Counted from the stretch's first letter, positions 8,915 through 19,183 are shown. The stretch is 62,097 bases of DNA from Prolixibacteraceae bacterium UBA6029 (GCA_002429385.1 DIZL01000060.1:1-62097), one strand, 5' to 3'. Program-made: numbers and translations. Notes: generated by a model not told the origin, from the letters alone.

Positions 8915-8930
8915 GCCTGGTTCTTATTCT
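8901..8930. terminator. Bidirectional terminator between phosphatase and clpC
   Basis: Perfect 10-bp stem AGAACCAGGC (8901-8910) with GCCTGGTTCT (8915-8924) and loop CTAA. The stem includes the last phosphatase codons, and its stop codon is in the loop. T-rich on the plus side. It serves two convergent genes. Confidence 0.85.
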
Positions 8931-11457
8931 ATTCTTTTTGTACTGTGGATAAAATCCTTATTTTTATTTTCGAAGTTTTTTTATCAAAACCTACAGATAT
9001 CGTATCTCCCTGAACAACGGAAGCCCTAATGATCACTTCGGCCATCTCGTCTTCAAGATATTTTTGAATAGCCCTTTTCAATGGACGAGCGCCAAATTGT
9101 GCATCATATCCTTTATCAGCAATAAAATCTTTTGCAGCAGCTGAAATTTTCAGCTTATAATTCAGTGAATTAACACGATCGTACAAACCTTTTAGTTCGA
9201 TATCTATAATCTCATGAATGTGTGCCTTGGTGAGCGAATTGAACATGATCACATCATCAATACGATTCAAGAATTCAGGAGCAAAAGCTTTTTTCAGGGC
9301 TTTTTCCAAAATGTATTTGGCCTGATCATCTTCGGTGACAGCAGCACTTTGAGTGGTGAACCCAACACCACGTCCAAACTCAGACAATTGACGCGATCCG
9401 ATGTTAGAGGTCATGATGATTATCGTGTTCTTAAAATCAATACTGCGACCTAAACTGTCAGTCAATCGTCCTTCATCCAAAACCTGAAGCAGCAAGTGGA
9501 AAACATCGGGATGAGCTTTTTCGATTTCATCCAAAAGAACAACACAGTAAGGTTTCCGGCGTACCTTTTCGGTTAACTGACCTCCTTCTTCATAGCCCAC
9601 ATATCCCGGAGGAGCGCCAACTAATCGTGACACGGAGAATTTTTCCATATATTCACTCATGTCCACCCTGATCAATGAATCCACACTATCAAACAGATAC
9701 TTAGCCAATACTTTGGCTAGTTGTGTCTTACCCACTCCGGTAGGGCCAAGAAAGACAAATGAACCGATTGGCTTATTGGGATCTTTAAGTCCAGCCCTGT
9801 TCCGCTGAATCGCCTTGACTATTTTGCCAATGGCTTCATCCTGACCTACCACACTTCCTTTAATCTGCTTGCCCATGTCCATCAAACGTTTTCCTTCAGC
9901 CTGGGCAATACGCTGAACCGGAATACCTGACATCATGGCAACCACTTCGGCAACCTTTTCTTCGGTCACCGTTTCACGATGACTAATTAGTTCTTTTTCC
10001 CACTCTCCTTTTTCCTGCTCAAGCAATTGCAGGAGGCTCTTTTCTTTATCACGGTGGTTAGCAGCCAATTCAAAGTTCTGACTCTTAACTGCCTTTATCT
10101 TTTCATCTTTTGTTTTTTCTATCTTTTCTTCAAGTTTGATGATACGATCCGGAACATTGATGTTCGAAATATGAACACGAGAACCAGATTCATCAAGAGC
10201 ATCAATCGCTTTGTCAGGCAAAAAACGATCAGGAATATACCTGGCTGTCAATTTGACACAAGCTTCAATCGCTTCAGGAGTATATATAACATTATGGTGG
10301 TCCTCATAACGTTCCTTAATATTAGTGAGGATTTCGATGGTTTCATCCACCGTAGTCGGCTCAACCATAATTTTCTGGAACCTTCTTTCCAAAGCGCCAT
10401 CTTTTTCAATCTGCTGACGGTATTCATCGAGAGTAGTTGCTCCAATGCACTGAATTTCACCCCGCGCCAGAGCGGGTTTCAACATATTTGCGGCATCAAG
10501 CGATCCTGTAGCACCACCAGCTCCGACAATGGTATGTATTTCGTCAATAAATAAAATAACATTGCTGACTTTGGATAATTCATTCAAAATAGCTTTCATT
10601 CGTTCTTCAAATTGCCCCCTGTATTTGGTACCGGCGACAATTGAAGCAATATCCAAACTCACAACCCGCTTATCGAACAACACCCTGGATACTTTTTTCT
10701 GAACGATACGAAGAGCAAGTCCTTCAGCGATAGCTGATTTACCAACACCTGGTTCGCCGATTAAGATAGGATTGTTTTTCTTCCGACGAGACAATATCTG
10801 AGCTAATCGTTCTATTTCGCGTTCACGGCCTACTATCGGATCCAGATTATTTTCCTCGGCTGCCTTGGTAATATCAACACCAAAATTATCCAGTACGGGA
10901 GTTTCAGATTTAGGATTGGCAGGTTTTTTTGCTGATGGTGTCGAAGATGAAGGGCCACCGGATGATTTGGAGAAACTATCGTCATCATCTGCATCTTCAT
11001 CATCAAATTCCGATTTGGCTTCCGGGTTTTTATAGTCTTCCAGTCTTGATTTCAAAATGTAGTAATTAATATGGTATTCATTTAAAATGTTACTAATCAG
11101 ACTATCTTTATCTTTGATTAATGCCAAAAGAAGATGACCTGTATTAATTGTTTGGCTGTTAAATGCCCTTGCTTCCAAATAAACAAGCTTTAACGCTTTT
11201 TCGGCTGACTTTAGCAACTGAACGGAAGCCTGAGAATCAACATCTTTGCCAGTCCTTAACTTTTCTTCAATTGATTGTTTTATTTCAGAAAGATTAACGC
11301 TCAGATTCGTAAGAATTTCAATGGCAACACCTTCTCCATCTCTTAGGATTCCAAGAAAGATATGCTCTAACCCAATACTTTCATTGCCTAACCGGATAGC
11401 TTCTTCCCGGCTGTATGAAAGTACGTCTTTAATTCGGGGTGAAAATTGTGAATCCAT
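8929..11457 (-). CDS. clpC: ClpC-type ATP-dependent protease ATPase / unfoldase
   Basis: Hexameric AAA+ unfoldase that feeds substrates to ClpP. From the ATG at 11457: a double Clp-N repeat (about 1-145), an acidic low-complexity linker (DDEDADDDDS), AAA-1 with Walker A GEPGVGKS and Walker B VILFIDEIH, a middle region with a UVR-like segment (VKSQNFELAANHRDKE), AAA-2 with GPTGVGKT, and a C-terminal D2-small domain. The middle region is short, as in ClpC/ClpA, and too short for the ClpB coiled-coil arm. A second start four codons upstream is possible. Divergent from gyrA; ClpP is not in the window. Confidence 0.93.
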   Translation of the reverse strand: MDSQFSPRIKDVLSYSREEAIRLGNESIGLEHIFLGILRDGEGVAIEILTNLSVNLSEIKQSIEEKLRTGKDVDSQASVQLLKSAEKALKLVYLEARAFNSQTINTGHLLLALIKDKDSLISNILNEYHINYYILKSRLEDYKNPEAKSEFDDEDADDDDSFSKSSGGPSSSTPSAKKPANPKSETPVLDNFGVDITKAAEENNLDPIVGREREIERLAQILSRRKKNNPILIGEPGVGKSAIAEGLALRIVQKKVSRVLFDKRVVSLDIASIVAGTKYRGQFEERMKAILNELSKVSNVILFIDEIHTIVGAGGATGSLDAANMLKPALARGEIQCIGATTLDEYRQQIEKDGALERRFQKIMVEPTTVDETIEILTNIKERYEDHHNVIYTPEAIEACVKLTARYIPDRFLPDKAIDALDESGSRVHISNINVPDRIIKLEEKIEKTKDEKIKAVKSQNFELAANHRDKEKSLLQLLEQEKGEWEKELISHRETVTEEKVAEVVAMMSGIPVQRIAQAEGKRLMDMGKQIKGSVVGQDEAIGKIVKAIQRNRAGLKDPNKPIGSFVFLGPTGVGKTQLAKVLAKYLFDSVDSLIRVDMSEYMEKFSVSRLVGAPPGYVGYEEGGQLTEKVRRKPYCVVLLDEIEKAHPDVFHLLLQVLDEGRLTDSLGRSIDFKNTIIIMTSNIGSRQLSEFGRGVGFTTQSAAVTEDDQAKYILEKALKKAFAPEFLNRIDDVIMFNSLTKAHIHEIIDIELKGLYDRVNSLNYKLKISAAAKDFIADKGYDAQFGARPLKRAIQKYLEDEMAEVIIRASVVQGDTISVGFDKKTSKIKIRILSTVQKE

Positions 11458-11657
11458 ATGCTTCGTCACATTAATTAATTACGTATCAAAATAACAAAAA
11501 CTATTCCTAAATGTTGGCAGTCGTCCTGCCGAATGTAAACTTCTTCCTTCAAAATTACACAATTTATACACAGTATGTCATATAATTTGCTGATTTTTTG
11601 AACATTGCATTGTTAAAATCTTATTCTTAATTTACCAATGAAAAGCATAGAAATCGC

Positions 11658-11721
11658 TTGATTGAAGAAGTATTTTTGTATTTTTGTCAGTCAATTTTTA
11701 AAGCAAAATTTATTAAAGGAG
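11658..11721 (+). promoter_or_regulatory. gyrA promoter and ribosome binding site
   Basis: TATTTTTG occurs twice in tandem (11671-11678 and 11679-11686), each matching TAnnTTTG. TTG at 11658-11660 stands 18 bases before the second and can act as the -33 element. AAAGGAG at 11715-11721 is a strong Shine-Dalgarno, 6 bases before the ATG, uncommon in this window and supporting the chosen start. Confidence 0.6.
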
Positions 11722-11727
11722 AAGTAA

Positions 11728-14241
11728 ATGGCTGAAGGCGAAAAAATTATCAAGATTAATATTGAGGAGCAAATGAAATCGGCATACATCGATTATTCGA
11801 TGTCTGTCATTGTTTCACGGGCACTTCCGGATGTAAGAGATGGTTTAAAGCCTGTACATCGTCGTGTATTATTTGGAATGAGTGAATTAGGGACCGGTTC
11901 AAATAAGCCCTATAAAAAATCGGCTAGGATCGTGGGAGAGGTATTGGGTAAATTCCATCCACATGGTGATTCATCGGTATATTTTACCATGGTTCGTATG
12001 GCTCAGGAATGGTCGTTGCGATATCCGTTGGTTGATGGGCAGGGAAACTTTGGATCTGTCGATGGTGATAGTCCTGCTGCCATGCGTTATACTGAAGCCC
12101 GGTTATCAAAAATTGCAGAAGAAACCCTTTCTGATTTAGAGAAAAACACAGTTGATTTTCAGCCAAACTTTGATGAGTCGCTGAAAGAGCCCACTGTATT
12201 GCCAACCCGAATTCCGAATTTGTTGGTAAATGGTGCCTCAGGTATTGCTGTTGGTATGGCAACGAATATGCCTCCTCACAATTTATCAGATACCATTGAT
12301 GCAATTATTGCGTACATCAATAATCCTGAGATTGATATTCAGGATCTTATTCCAATAATTAAGGCACCGGATTTTCCCACAGGCGGTATAATTTACGGCT
12401 ACAGAGGTGTTCAGGAAGCTTTTGAAACCGGAAGAGGTCGTATTGTTGTCAGGGGAAAGGCGCATATTGAAGTCGCACCAAACGGACGGGAAAAGATAGT
12501 GATCACTGAAATTCCATATATGGTAAATAAGGCAGAGCTTATTATAAAGACTGCTGAATTGATCAATGAAAAGAAAATAGAAGGAATTTCGAATGTAAAT
12601 GATGAATCGGATCGTGACGGAATGCGCATCGTTTTTGACATCAAGCGTGATGAGATTTCGAATGTTGTTCTGAACAAGCTCTATAAATACACCCAGCTGC
12701 AGAATAGCTTCAGTGTAAACAACATTGCCCTGGTTAATGGCAGGCCTAAAATGCTTAACCTGAAAGATTTAATCCATTATTTTGTTGAACATCGGCATGA
12801 AGTAGTTATCCGGAGAACTCAGTTTGAGTTGGATCAGGCAGAAAAGCGTGCACATATTTTGGAAGGGTTAATTATTGCCAGCGATAACATAGAGGAAGTT
12901 ATTGCAATTATCCGTGCAGCAAAGAATCCTGATGAAGCACGGCTAAACCTGATGGAACGATTTAGCTTAACTGACATTCAGTCTCGTGCGATTGTTGAAA
13001 TGCGTTTACGTCAGTTAACTGGCCTTGAGCAGGATAAATTGCACCAGGAATATGAGGATATCATGAAACAGATTGAATATCTGAAAAGCATATTAGCCGA
13101 CATCAATCTGCGCATGGAAATAATTAGAAATGAGCTTCTTGAGATAAAAGATAAATATGGGGATGTTCGCAGAACAGAGATCATACCGAATGCAGAGGAG
13201 TTTAATCCAGAAGATTTCTATGCTGATGAAGAAATGGTAATAACTATTTCTCATCTGGGATATCTTAAACGGACTCCACTTAGCGATTTTAAAACTCAGG
13301 GGAGGGGAGGTATTGGCTCAAAAGGCAGTACAACAAGGGATTCTGATTTCCTCGAGCACATGTTTAATGCTTCAATGCATAATACCTTACTTCTTTTTTC
13401 AGAAAAGGGAAAGTGTTTCTGGTTAAAAGTTTACGAAATTCCTGAAGGAACGAAAACGTCAAAAGGGCGCGCCATTCAAAATGTTATCAATATTGAACAG
13501 GATGATAAGATCCTTGCTTATATTAATGTTTTAAACCTGACGGACCCTGAATATATTAACAACAACTTTATCATTCTTTGTACGAAGAAGGGGATAATCA
13601 AGAAGACTTCACTTGAAGCATATTCACGTCCGCGTCAGAATGGAGTAAATGCAATTACAATCAGAGAAGATGATCAGCTTTTTGAAGCCAGAATGACTAA
13701 TGGCAATCATCACATTATGATGGCAGTTCGTTCGGGTAAGGCGGTTCGTTTCGAGGACAGTAGTGTCAGACCAATTGGAAGGACTGCTTCAGGAGTACGA
13801 GGAATCACCCTTGGGCATGATAAAGATGAAGTAGTTGGCATGGTTTGTGTTGAGAATGAGAACGAAGATATTTTGGTTGTTTCCGAAAATGGTTATGGAA
13901 AACGATCTAAAATTGGCGATTATCGTTTAACTCACAGAGGTGGAAAGGGTGTTAAAACAATCAATGTTACGGAAAAAACTGGCCAGGTTATTTCAATTAA
14001 AAGTGTTGATGATACTACTGATTTGATGATTATTACTCAAATTGGTCTGACTATAAGAATGTCAATTTCATCGCTTCGTATTTTGGGACGAACGGCTCAG
14101 GGTGTACGATTGATAAATCTGAAAGAAGGAGATCAAATTGCATCTATAACAATTGTACCAACTACTGAAGATGAAATTTCGGAAATTCAAAGTGAAGATA
14201 TTGAATTGACCGAAGACGATAAAGATCAATCGGATGAATAA
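11728..14241 (+). CDS. gyrA: DNA gyrase subunit A
   Basis: Breakage-reunion subunit of gyrase, which with GyrB introduces negative supercoils using ATP. Catalytic Tyr121 is in AAMRYTEARL. The quinolone region reads HPHGDSSVYFTMVRMAQ: the serine of E. coli position 83 is kept (Ser82 here), while the usual Asp/Glu of position 87 is Phe86. The C-terminal beta-pinwheel is present with a GyrA-box variant THRGGKG. A very acidic tail ends the 837 residues. It is gyrase rather than ParC because the GyrA-box is recognisable. gyrB is not adjacent. Confidence 0.95.
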   Translation: MAEGEKIIKINIEEQMKSAYIDYSMSVIVSRALPDVRDGLKPVHRRVLFGMSELGTGSNKPYKKSARIVGEVLGKFHPHGDSSVYFTMVRMAQEWSLRYPLVDGQGNFGSVDGDSPAAMRYTEARLSKIAEETLSDLEKNTVDFQPNFDESLKEPTVLPTRIPNLLVNGASGIAVGMATNMPPHNLSDTIDAIIAYINNPEIDIQDLIPIIKAPDFPTGGIIYGYRGVQEAFETGRGRIVVRGKAHIEVAPNGREKIVITEIPYMVNKAELIIKTAELINEKKIEGISNVNDESDRDGMRIVFDIKRDEISNVVLNKLYKYTQLQNSFSVNNIALVNGRPKMLNLKDLIHYFVEHRHEVVIRRTQFELDQAEKRAHILEGLIIASDNIEEVIAIIRAAKNPDEARLNLMERFSLTDIQSRAIVEMRLRQLTGLEQDKLHQEYEDIMKQIEYLKSILADINLRMEIIRNELLEIKDKYGDVRRTEIIPNAEEFNPEDFYADEEMVITISHLGYLKRTPLSDFKTQGRGGIGSKGSTTRDSDFLEHMFNASMHNTLLLFSEKGKCFWLKVYEIPEGTKTSKGRAIQNVINIEQDDKILAYINVLNLTDPEYINNNFIILCTKKGIIKKTSLEAYSRPRQNGVNAITIREDDQLFEARMTNGNHHIMMAVRSGKAVRFEDSSVRPIGRTASGVRGITLGHDKDEVVGMVCVENENEDILVVSENGYGKRSKIGDYRLTHRGGKGVKTINVTEKTGQVISIKSVDDTTDLMIITQIGLTIRMSISSLRILGRTAQGVRLINLKEGDQIASITIVPTTEDEISEIQSEDIELTEDDKDQSDE

Positions 14242-14298
14242 CAAATAATCGATAACAATTAATTATATTTATAGCATAATAACAAACTTTTTATTACA

Positions 14299-15480
14299 AT
14301 GAGAAGAACGACAATTTTATTTGTTTTACTTTTTGCCGTAACCTGTGCATTCGCTCAAAAAGGCAAAGTAACCAGTGCTTTAAACTATAAAGATGCTGGG
14401 AAGCTAGACAAAGCGGTTGAATCAATAGAAGAAACTATTGATCCAAAAAACCCTAAATCAGAGAATTCTATTTCCTGGTCCGGAACCTGGGAAGCTCGTG
14501 GATCAATTTACCAGGCTGTATATGCATCGAAAGATGAAAATTATAAAAAGCTTAGTGAAGATCCTTTAACTGTTGCTTTTGAATCTTATCAGAAAGCATT
14601 GCAACTTGATGACAAAGATCGTTTTACAAAGAGTGTGAAAATAAAACTTACTCTTTTGGTAGTAGACCTTACTAATCAGGCTATAGCTGCTTTTAATGAA
14701 GAAAAATTTGAAAAGGCCATGAAATCTTTTGAAGAAATTCTGGCAATTAATCAAATGCCCGCCTATAAGACTGAAGGTACAAATACAGTTGATACAGTTA
14801 TCATGTATAATGCAGGTTTAGCTGCGTTTAGTGCCAAAAATTATGACAAAGCAATTGAATACTACAAACAGGCTGCAAAATATAAATACAATGGCGCTAA
14901 AACATATAAAGCAATTTCAGATAGCTATTTTCAGAAAAAAGACACTTTGGGTGCTTTGCATACATTACAAAATGGTCTGAAAGAGTATTCTGATAACGGA
15001 CCACTTTTGGTAGAAGTAATTAATATCTACTTGCACGCCAATAAAGTTGACAGCGCAATGAATTATCTGAAAATTGCCATTGAAAAGGATCCGAAAAATT
15101 CATCTTATTATTTTGCATTGGGAACACTGTATGATAAACTTCAGAAAATAGATGAAGCAACAAGCAGTTATCTCAAAGCTATTGAATTCAAAGAAGATTA
15201 TTTCGATGCATATTATAATCTTGGTGCCTTGTATTACAATAAAGGCGTAAAACAAATTGATGTAGCGAATGCAGTTCCAAGTAATCAGCCTGACAAATAT
15301 GAAATTGAAAAAAACAAGGCAGATGTGGAATTTAAAAAAGCTATTCCTTACATGGAAAAAGCACATGAAATAAATCCAAAAGATAAATTTACGATGGAAT
15401 CATTAAAGACTTTATACTATCGTTTAAAAATGCTTGACAAACATGCTGAGATCATTGAACAATTGAAAAACATACAATAA
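14299..15480 (+). CDS. Secreted tetratricopeptide repeat protein
   Basis: 393 residues with a signal peptide (MRRTTILFVLLFAVTCAFAQ) and TPR helices along the chain. The clearest units are AGLAAFSAKNYDKAIEYYKQ, NSSYYFALGTLYDKLQKIDE and DAYYNLGALYYNKG. TPRs give protein-protein contacts, so it is probably a periplasmic scaffold. It follows gyrA after 57 bases and ends in a strong terminator, so it may be cotranscribed with gyrA. Specific partner unknown. Confidence 0.85.
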   Translation: MRRTTILFVLLFAVTCAFAQKGKVTSALNYKDAGKLDKAVESIEETIDPKNPKSENSISWSGTWEARGSIYQAVYASKDENYKKLSEDPLTVAFESYQKALQLDDKDRFTKSVKIKLTLLVVDLTNQAIAAFNEEKFEKAMKSFEEILAINQMPAYKTEGTNTVDTVIMYNAGLAAFSAKNYDKAIEYYKQAAKYKYNGAKTYKAISDSYFQKKDTLGALHTLQNGLKEYSDNGPLLVEVINIYLHANKVDSAMNYLKIAIEKDPKNSSYYFALGTLYDKLQKIDEATSSYLKAIEFKEDYFDAYYNLGALYYNKGVKQIDVANAVPSNQPDKYEIEKNKADVEFKKAIPYMEKAHEINPKDKFTMESLKTLYYRLKMLDKHAEIIEQLKNIQ

Positions 15481-15491
15481 AACTAATATTA

Positions 15492-15520
15492 ATATAAGGA
15501 GCTTTTGCTCCTTATATTTT
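15492..15520 (+). terminator. Terminator of the TPR gene
   Basis: Perfect 11-bp stem ATATAAGGAGC (15492-15502) with GCTCCTTATAT (15507-15517), TTTT loop, then TTT. Confidence 0.88.
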
Positions 15521-15890
15521 AATACATATGAATAACATAATATTAATTCTAAGACAAATGTGTTAATGATATTTAAACTTAAATTTCAGCATTTTGAGTC
15601 AAGAGCCTTATCCTTTTTTATTCTTTTCCTTTGAGGACTTTAACTGTTGTTGTTTATTCCTTCGTGCAAACCAATTCAGTGCAAAATTTGAAACAATTTA
15701 TTATTTCTGATGAGTGAATTACAACAACTACAATATTAATTGATTCACATTTGTAACCTATAACAGGTATACGCCATCTAAATATCTTATAAATAAAATA
15801 TTACGTGTATTTACATATGTATTCAATATAAAAAGACCAACCGCTAAACACTATACAACAAGTTTATATTTTAGATATGAAACCATAAAA
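15521..15890. other. AT-rich intergenic region, no gene seen
   Basis: Between the terminator of the TPR gene and the convergent mgsA. I see no open frame, repeat or clear RNA structure. Confidence 0.6.
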
Positions 15891-16367
15891 TTATTGGTTA
15901 AAATCAACATCACGCTTGATATAACTGCTGTAATCCTTCAAAATGGGTTCATATTCCTGATGGAAAAGCTTCGATGAAATTATAAAGTCGGCAGTTGAAC
16001 GATTTGTTGCTGTTGGAATATTGTATAAAGTTGAAATACGAAGTAAAGCCTTAACGTCTACATCATGCGGCTGTGGTTGCATAGGATCCCAAAAGAAAAT
16101 CAACATATCAACTTTTCCTTCGCAGATCAGTGCTCCTAATTGCTGATCACCTCCAAGTGGTCCTGATTTCAATCGGGTAATTTCTGGCGGAATAACATCA
16201 TTTTCCTGGCATTTTTCCACCAGCTTGGCTTGCACCAGGCTTCCTGTTGTTCCTGTACATATCAGACTGTGTGAAATAAATTCCTTCCAATTCCATGAAA
16301 CCCATTCGATCAGGTCTTTCTTTCGATTATCGTGTGCCACAATTGCAATTACTTTTTTCTTTTTCAT
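15891..16367 (-). CDS. mgsA: Methylglyoxal synthase
   Basis: Converts dihydroxyacetone phosphate to methylglyoxal and phosphate, a bypass of lower glycolysis under phosphate limitation or carbon excess. Signatures are VAHDNRKKDLIEW, TGTTGSL (phosphate binding), SGPLGGDQQLG with the catalytic aspartate, PHDVDVKALLR and NRSTADF. The start at 16367 (MKKKKVIAIVAHD) fits the family; the frame stays open to an ATG at 16406, which would add 13 residues unlike the family. Monocistronic. Confidence 0.95.
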   Translation of the reverse strand: MKKKKVIAIVAHDNRKKDLIEWVSWNWKEFISHSLICTGTTGSLVQAKLVEKCQENDVIPPEITRLKSGPLGGDQQLGALICEGKVDMLIFFWDPMQPQPHDVDVKALLRISTLYNIPTATNRSTADFIISSKLFHQEYEPILKDYSSYIKRDVDFNQ

Positions 16368-16532
16368 ATTTTGAATATACATTTTTGAATTCCAGCCAAA
16401 TAACAAATTTTAACCATGACAAATTTTTATCTAACTTCCAATGTTTGTTTTTGTAATCGTAAAGATATATTTTATTCGATTCGCCATAATCAGTTTTCAT
16501 CGATCTTTAAAGATTCAATCAACTAAATAGGT

Positions 16533-16583
16533 ATTATAAATAAGGGCATGATCCTAAATATCACACCCTTACCTTATAATATA
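16533..16583 (-). terminator. Probable terminator of the E2-E1-flavodoxin operon
   Basis: Imperfect stem-loop immediately downstream of the flavodoxin stop: ATTATAA, AAGGG and ATGAT on the left face ATCA, CCCTTA and TTATAAT on the right, around CCTAAAT. It is less clean than the other terminators here. Confidence 0.5.
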
Positions 16584-16593
16584 TTTTAAATGA

Positions 16594-17103
16594 CTAATTA
16601 AATTGAGCCTTCAGATCATTTACCCAATTTTCTATTCTTTCTTTAGATAGACGTGGTTGGCTTTCCTGATCAAGAATTAATCCGCAAAATTCCCCATCAA
16701 CTAACGCTTTTGAAGATTCATAATGGTATCCTTCAGCAGAAGTTAATGCAATAAGTCTTGCTCCTCTTTCCTGAACCAATTCAGCCATAATACCAACGGC
16801 ATCACCGAAATTTTCAGGATATTCAACCTGGTTACCTAATCCAAAAATGGCAATGGTTTTGCCATTTAAATTTAAATCTTCCAAAGCCGGAACAAATTCA
16901 TCCCAGTAATTTGGTAATTCACCATCGAACCATGTTGGAACACCCAGAATTAGATTGGTAAACGAAAGAAATAATTCTTCAGTTAATTCTTCTGCATTGA
17001 CCGGTACAATATTGAAATCCGGTCCAAAAGCTTCCTTAATTTTTTCAGCTGCTTTGGCAGTTTTAGTTGATTTAAAACTATAAAATATACCTATTTTATT
17101 CAT
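16594..17103 (-). CDS. Flavodoxin, long-chain type
   Basis: FMN-binding electron carrier of about 170 residues. PTWFDGELPNYWDEF supplies the aromatic FMN cover, and FGLGNQVEYPENFGDAVG is the second flavin loop with the long-chain insertion after it. The phosphate loop is unusual: YSFKSTKTAKAA replaces the usual (S/T)xTGxT, so the conserved glycine is missing. The start at 17103 (MNKIGIFY) lies 13 bases after the E1 stop, which implies cotranscription with the 2-oxoacid dehydrogenase genes. Perhaps it takes electrons from an oxidoreductase using the same substrate pool. Confidence 0.85.
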   Translation of the reverse strand: MNKIGIFYSFKSTKTAKAAEKIKEAFGPDFNIVPVNAEELTEELFLSFTNLILGVPTWFDGELPNYWDEFVPALEDLNLNGKTIAIFGLGNQVEYPENFGDAVGIMAELVQERGARLIALTSAEGYHYESSKALVDGEFCGLILDQESQPRLSKERIENWVNDLKAQFN

Positions 17104-17116
17104 GACTATCAAGTTT

Positions 17117-19159
17117 TTAATATGCCACTACTTCTTTGGCCGTATTGTAAATTTTTTCTGTATTCGGTAATATCATTCTTTCAAAAGAACGGTGAAATCC
17201 AACCGGGGTGAATGTAGAACCAATGCGTTTAACTGGTCCGTCAAGGTATTCAAAAGCATCTTCCATGATAATAGATGTAATCTCAGCTCCAAAACCTGCA
17301 TGTACTTTATCTTCATGAACTACTATAACTTTTCCAATCCTTTTCACTGAATTCAGAATTGTGTTCTTGTCCAGAGGAATCAATGATCGTAAATCAATAA
17401 CTTCAACAGAAATCCCTTCTTTTGAAAGCCTTTCAGCGGCTTCAAGACACATATGTGTCGTATTTCCATAAGTAATCATCACTAAATCTTCCCCATCCCG
17501 ACGGATTCTGGCCTTGCCAAATGGAACTTCAAAATCATCAGGAATTACAGTTGCAGCTTTCGGATCATTATATAGAGCTTTAGGTTCCATAAACATGGTC
17601 AAACCCCTTGATCTAATTGCAGTTCTTAAGAGACCAGCAGCATCATCCGCAAAAGAAGGATAGACAATCCGCACTCCGGGAATAGAAGTCAATGAGCCTT
17701 CAATATTCTGCGAATGATATAATCCTCCTCCAATATAGCCGCCAGACGCAAGACGTATAGTTACATTAGGTGTAAACTGACCGTTCGAGCGCCAGTAATC
17801 ATGGCTTGAGTCTACATATTGTTCCATCGCAGGCCAGAAATAGTCAGCGAATTCAGCTCCCTCGATTACGATCCGGATTTTTTCACTGTACCTCGACATT
17901 CCATTTGCAGTTCCTACAATAAAGTCTTCGGCAATAGGTGCATTAAACACTCTTTTAGGGCCAAATTCCTGCTGCAATCCTTTTGATACATTGAAGATTC
18001 CACCTTTATCCTTATTCGCCATATCCTGGCCCCACATGAAGGTATCCGGGTTATTTCTGAATTCAGCTTTTAAGGTTTCATTTAGACCCGTAATCAACTT
18101 TTTCTTTTCACCAGTTTCCTGATGAGTTCCATCAACGTATTTTAGAGGTTTATAAGGTTCAGGAAGAACAAAATCCAGATAGGTATTCGGATCTGGATCC
18201 GGTGCTTTTAATGCTAGCTTGTGTGCTTCTTTAAGCTCAATTTTTGCCTCGTTTTCAATCTTCTCAAGTTCTTCAAGGGTAAACCGTTCATAACGTATCA
18301 GCATTCGTTTAAACTTAAATAAAGGGTCATAATCCTGAACATAGTTCCTTTCTTCTTCTGATCTATATAATTCATGCCTGTCAGAATTGGAATGCGAATG
18401 AATTCGAATGCAGTTTGCCTGAACCATAACTGGCATTCCGGTTTCCAAAGCATGGCGTTTGGCCTCATGCATAGCGTTCATTGAATCAAAAACATCCTTC
18501 CCATTGCAATGTATGATGAGAAGATTCTTAAATCCGGTAAAATTATTTGCAACTTTTCGGTTAGCAGTCTGGTCTTTCTTTGGAACAGAAATTCCAAACC
18601 CATTATCCTGAATACAAAATATTACAGGCAGTTTCTCTTTTGAAGCTCCATTAATAGCCTCATATACATAACCTTCAGACAATGACGATTCACCTTGAAC
18701 ACTGATTGAAACGGCTTTTTCTCCGTAATATTTAATTGCTCTGGCAACACCAACGGCATGAAGTGTATGATTTCCAGTTAATGAAGATACATTGTGGATG
18801 TGCCAGGCTGGTTTGGCAAAATGATTTGACATGTGTCGTCCGCCACTTGTTGGATCTGTAGCTTTCGAAATCCCATTCAGAATTATTTCTTCAGCAGTCA
18901 TTCCACAGGATAAAGCTGTCAGTAAATCACGGTAGTATAAAAAAATATGATCTATTTCTTTCTCAAATGTTTGTCCGATCGCAAGCTGAATTCCATCATG
19001 TCCGGCATAAGGAGCATGATACGACCAGCCAATGGCCTGTTTCAGGTAATTCGGTGCTTTTTCATCAATTGCCCGTCCTAAAGTCATCAATCGGTACCAT
19101 TTTTCAAGTATTTCTTTGGGAGTTGTCTTAACCGAAAATACTTTTGGAACTGCTGTCAT
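17117..19159 (-). CDS. 2-oxoacid dehydrogenase E1, fused alpha and beta subunits (branched-chain type)
   Basis: Thiamine-diphosphate decarboxylase of a 2-oxoacid dehydrogenase complex, probably acting on branched-chain 2-oxoacids. The 680 residues join alpha (about 1-330, with GRHMSNHF, a TPP motif QGESSLSEG and later QDNGFGIS) to beta (about 350-680, with GQDMANKDKGGIFNVSKGL, PIAEDFIVGTANGMS and VDLRSLIPLDKNTIL). Fusion guarantees equal subunit amounts and is frequent in Bacteroidota. The E2 gene ends 24 bases upstream. No E3 lies nearby, so a shared dihydrolipoamide dehydrogenase is implied. Substrate choice is uncertain: pyruvate or acetoin-type enzymes look similar. Confidence 0.88.
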   Translation of the reverse strand: MTAVPKVFSVKTTPKEILEKWYRLMTLGRAIDEKAPNYLKQAIGWSYHAPYAGHDGIQLAIGQTFEKEIDHIFLYYRDLLTALSCGMTAEEIILNGISKATDPTSGGRHMSNHFAKPAWHIHNVSSLTGNHTLHAVGVARAIKYYGEKAVSISVQGESSLSEGYVYEAINGASKEKLPVIFCIQDNGFGISVPKKDQTANRKVANNFTGFKNLLIIHCNGKDVFDSMNAMHEAKRHALETGMPVMVQANCIRIHSHSNSDRHELYRSEEERNYVQDYDPLFKFKRMLIRYERFTLEELEKIENEAKIELKEAHKLALKAPDPDPNTYLDFVLPEPYKPLKYVDGTHQETGEKKKLITGLNETLKAEFRNNPDTFMWGQDMANKDKGGIFNVSKGLQQEFGPKRVFNAPIAEDFIVGTANGMSRYSEKIRIVIEGAEFADYFWPAMEQYVDSSHDYWRSNGQFTPNVTIRLASGGYIGGGLYHSQNIEGSLTSIPGVRIVYPSFADDAAGLLRTAIRSRGLTMFMEPKALYNDPKAATVIPDDFEVPFGKARIRRDGEDLVMITYGNTTHMCLEAAERLSKEGISVEVIDLRSLIPLDKNTILNSVKRIGKVIVVHEDKVHAGFGAEITSIIMEDAFEYLDGPVKRIGSTFTPVGFHRSFERMILPNTEKIYNTAKEVVAY

Positions 19160-19183
19160 ATATCTGATTTTAATTTATTGAAT

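Noticed and set aside
10027..10554. 175-codon plus-strand open frame opposite clpC
   Set aside because: Lies wholly within the well-supported clpC coding sequence; composition is that of an antisense shadow (Phe/Ile/Leu/Arg-rich).
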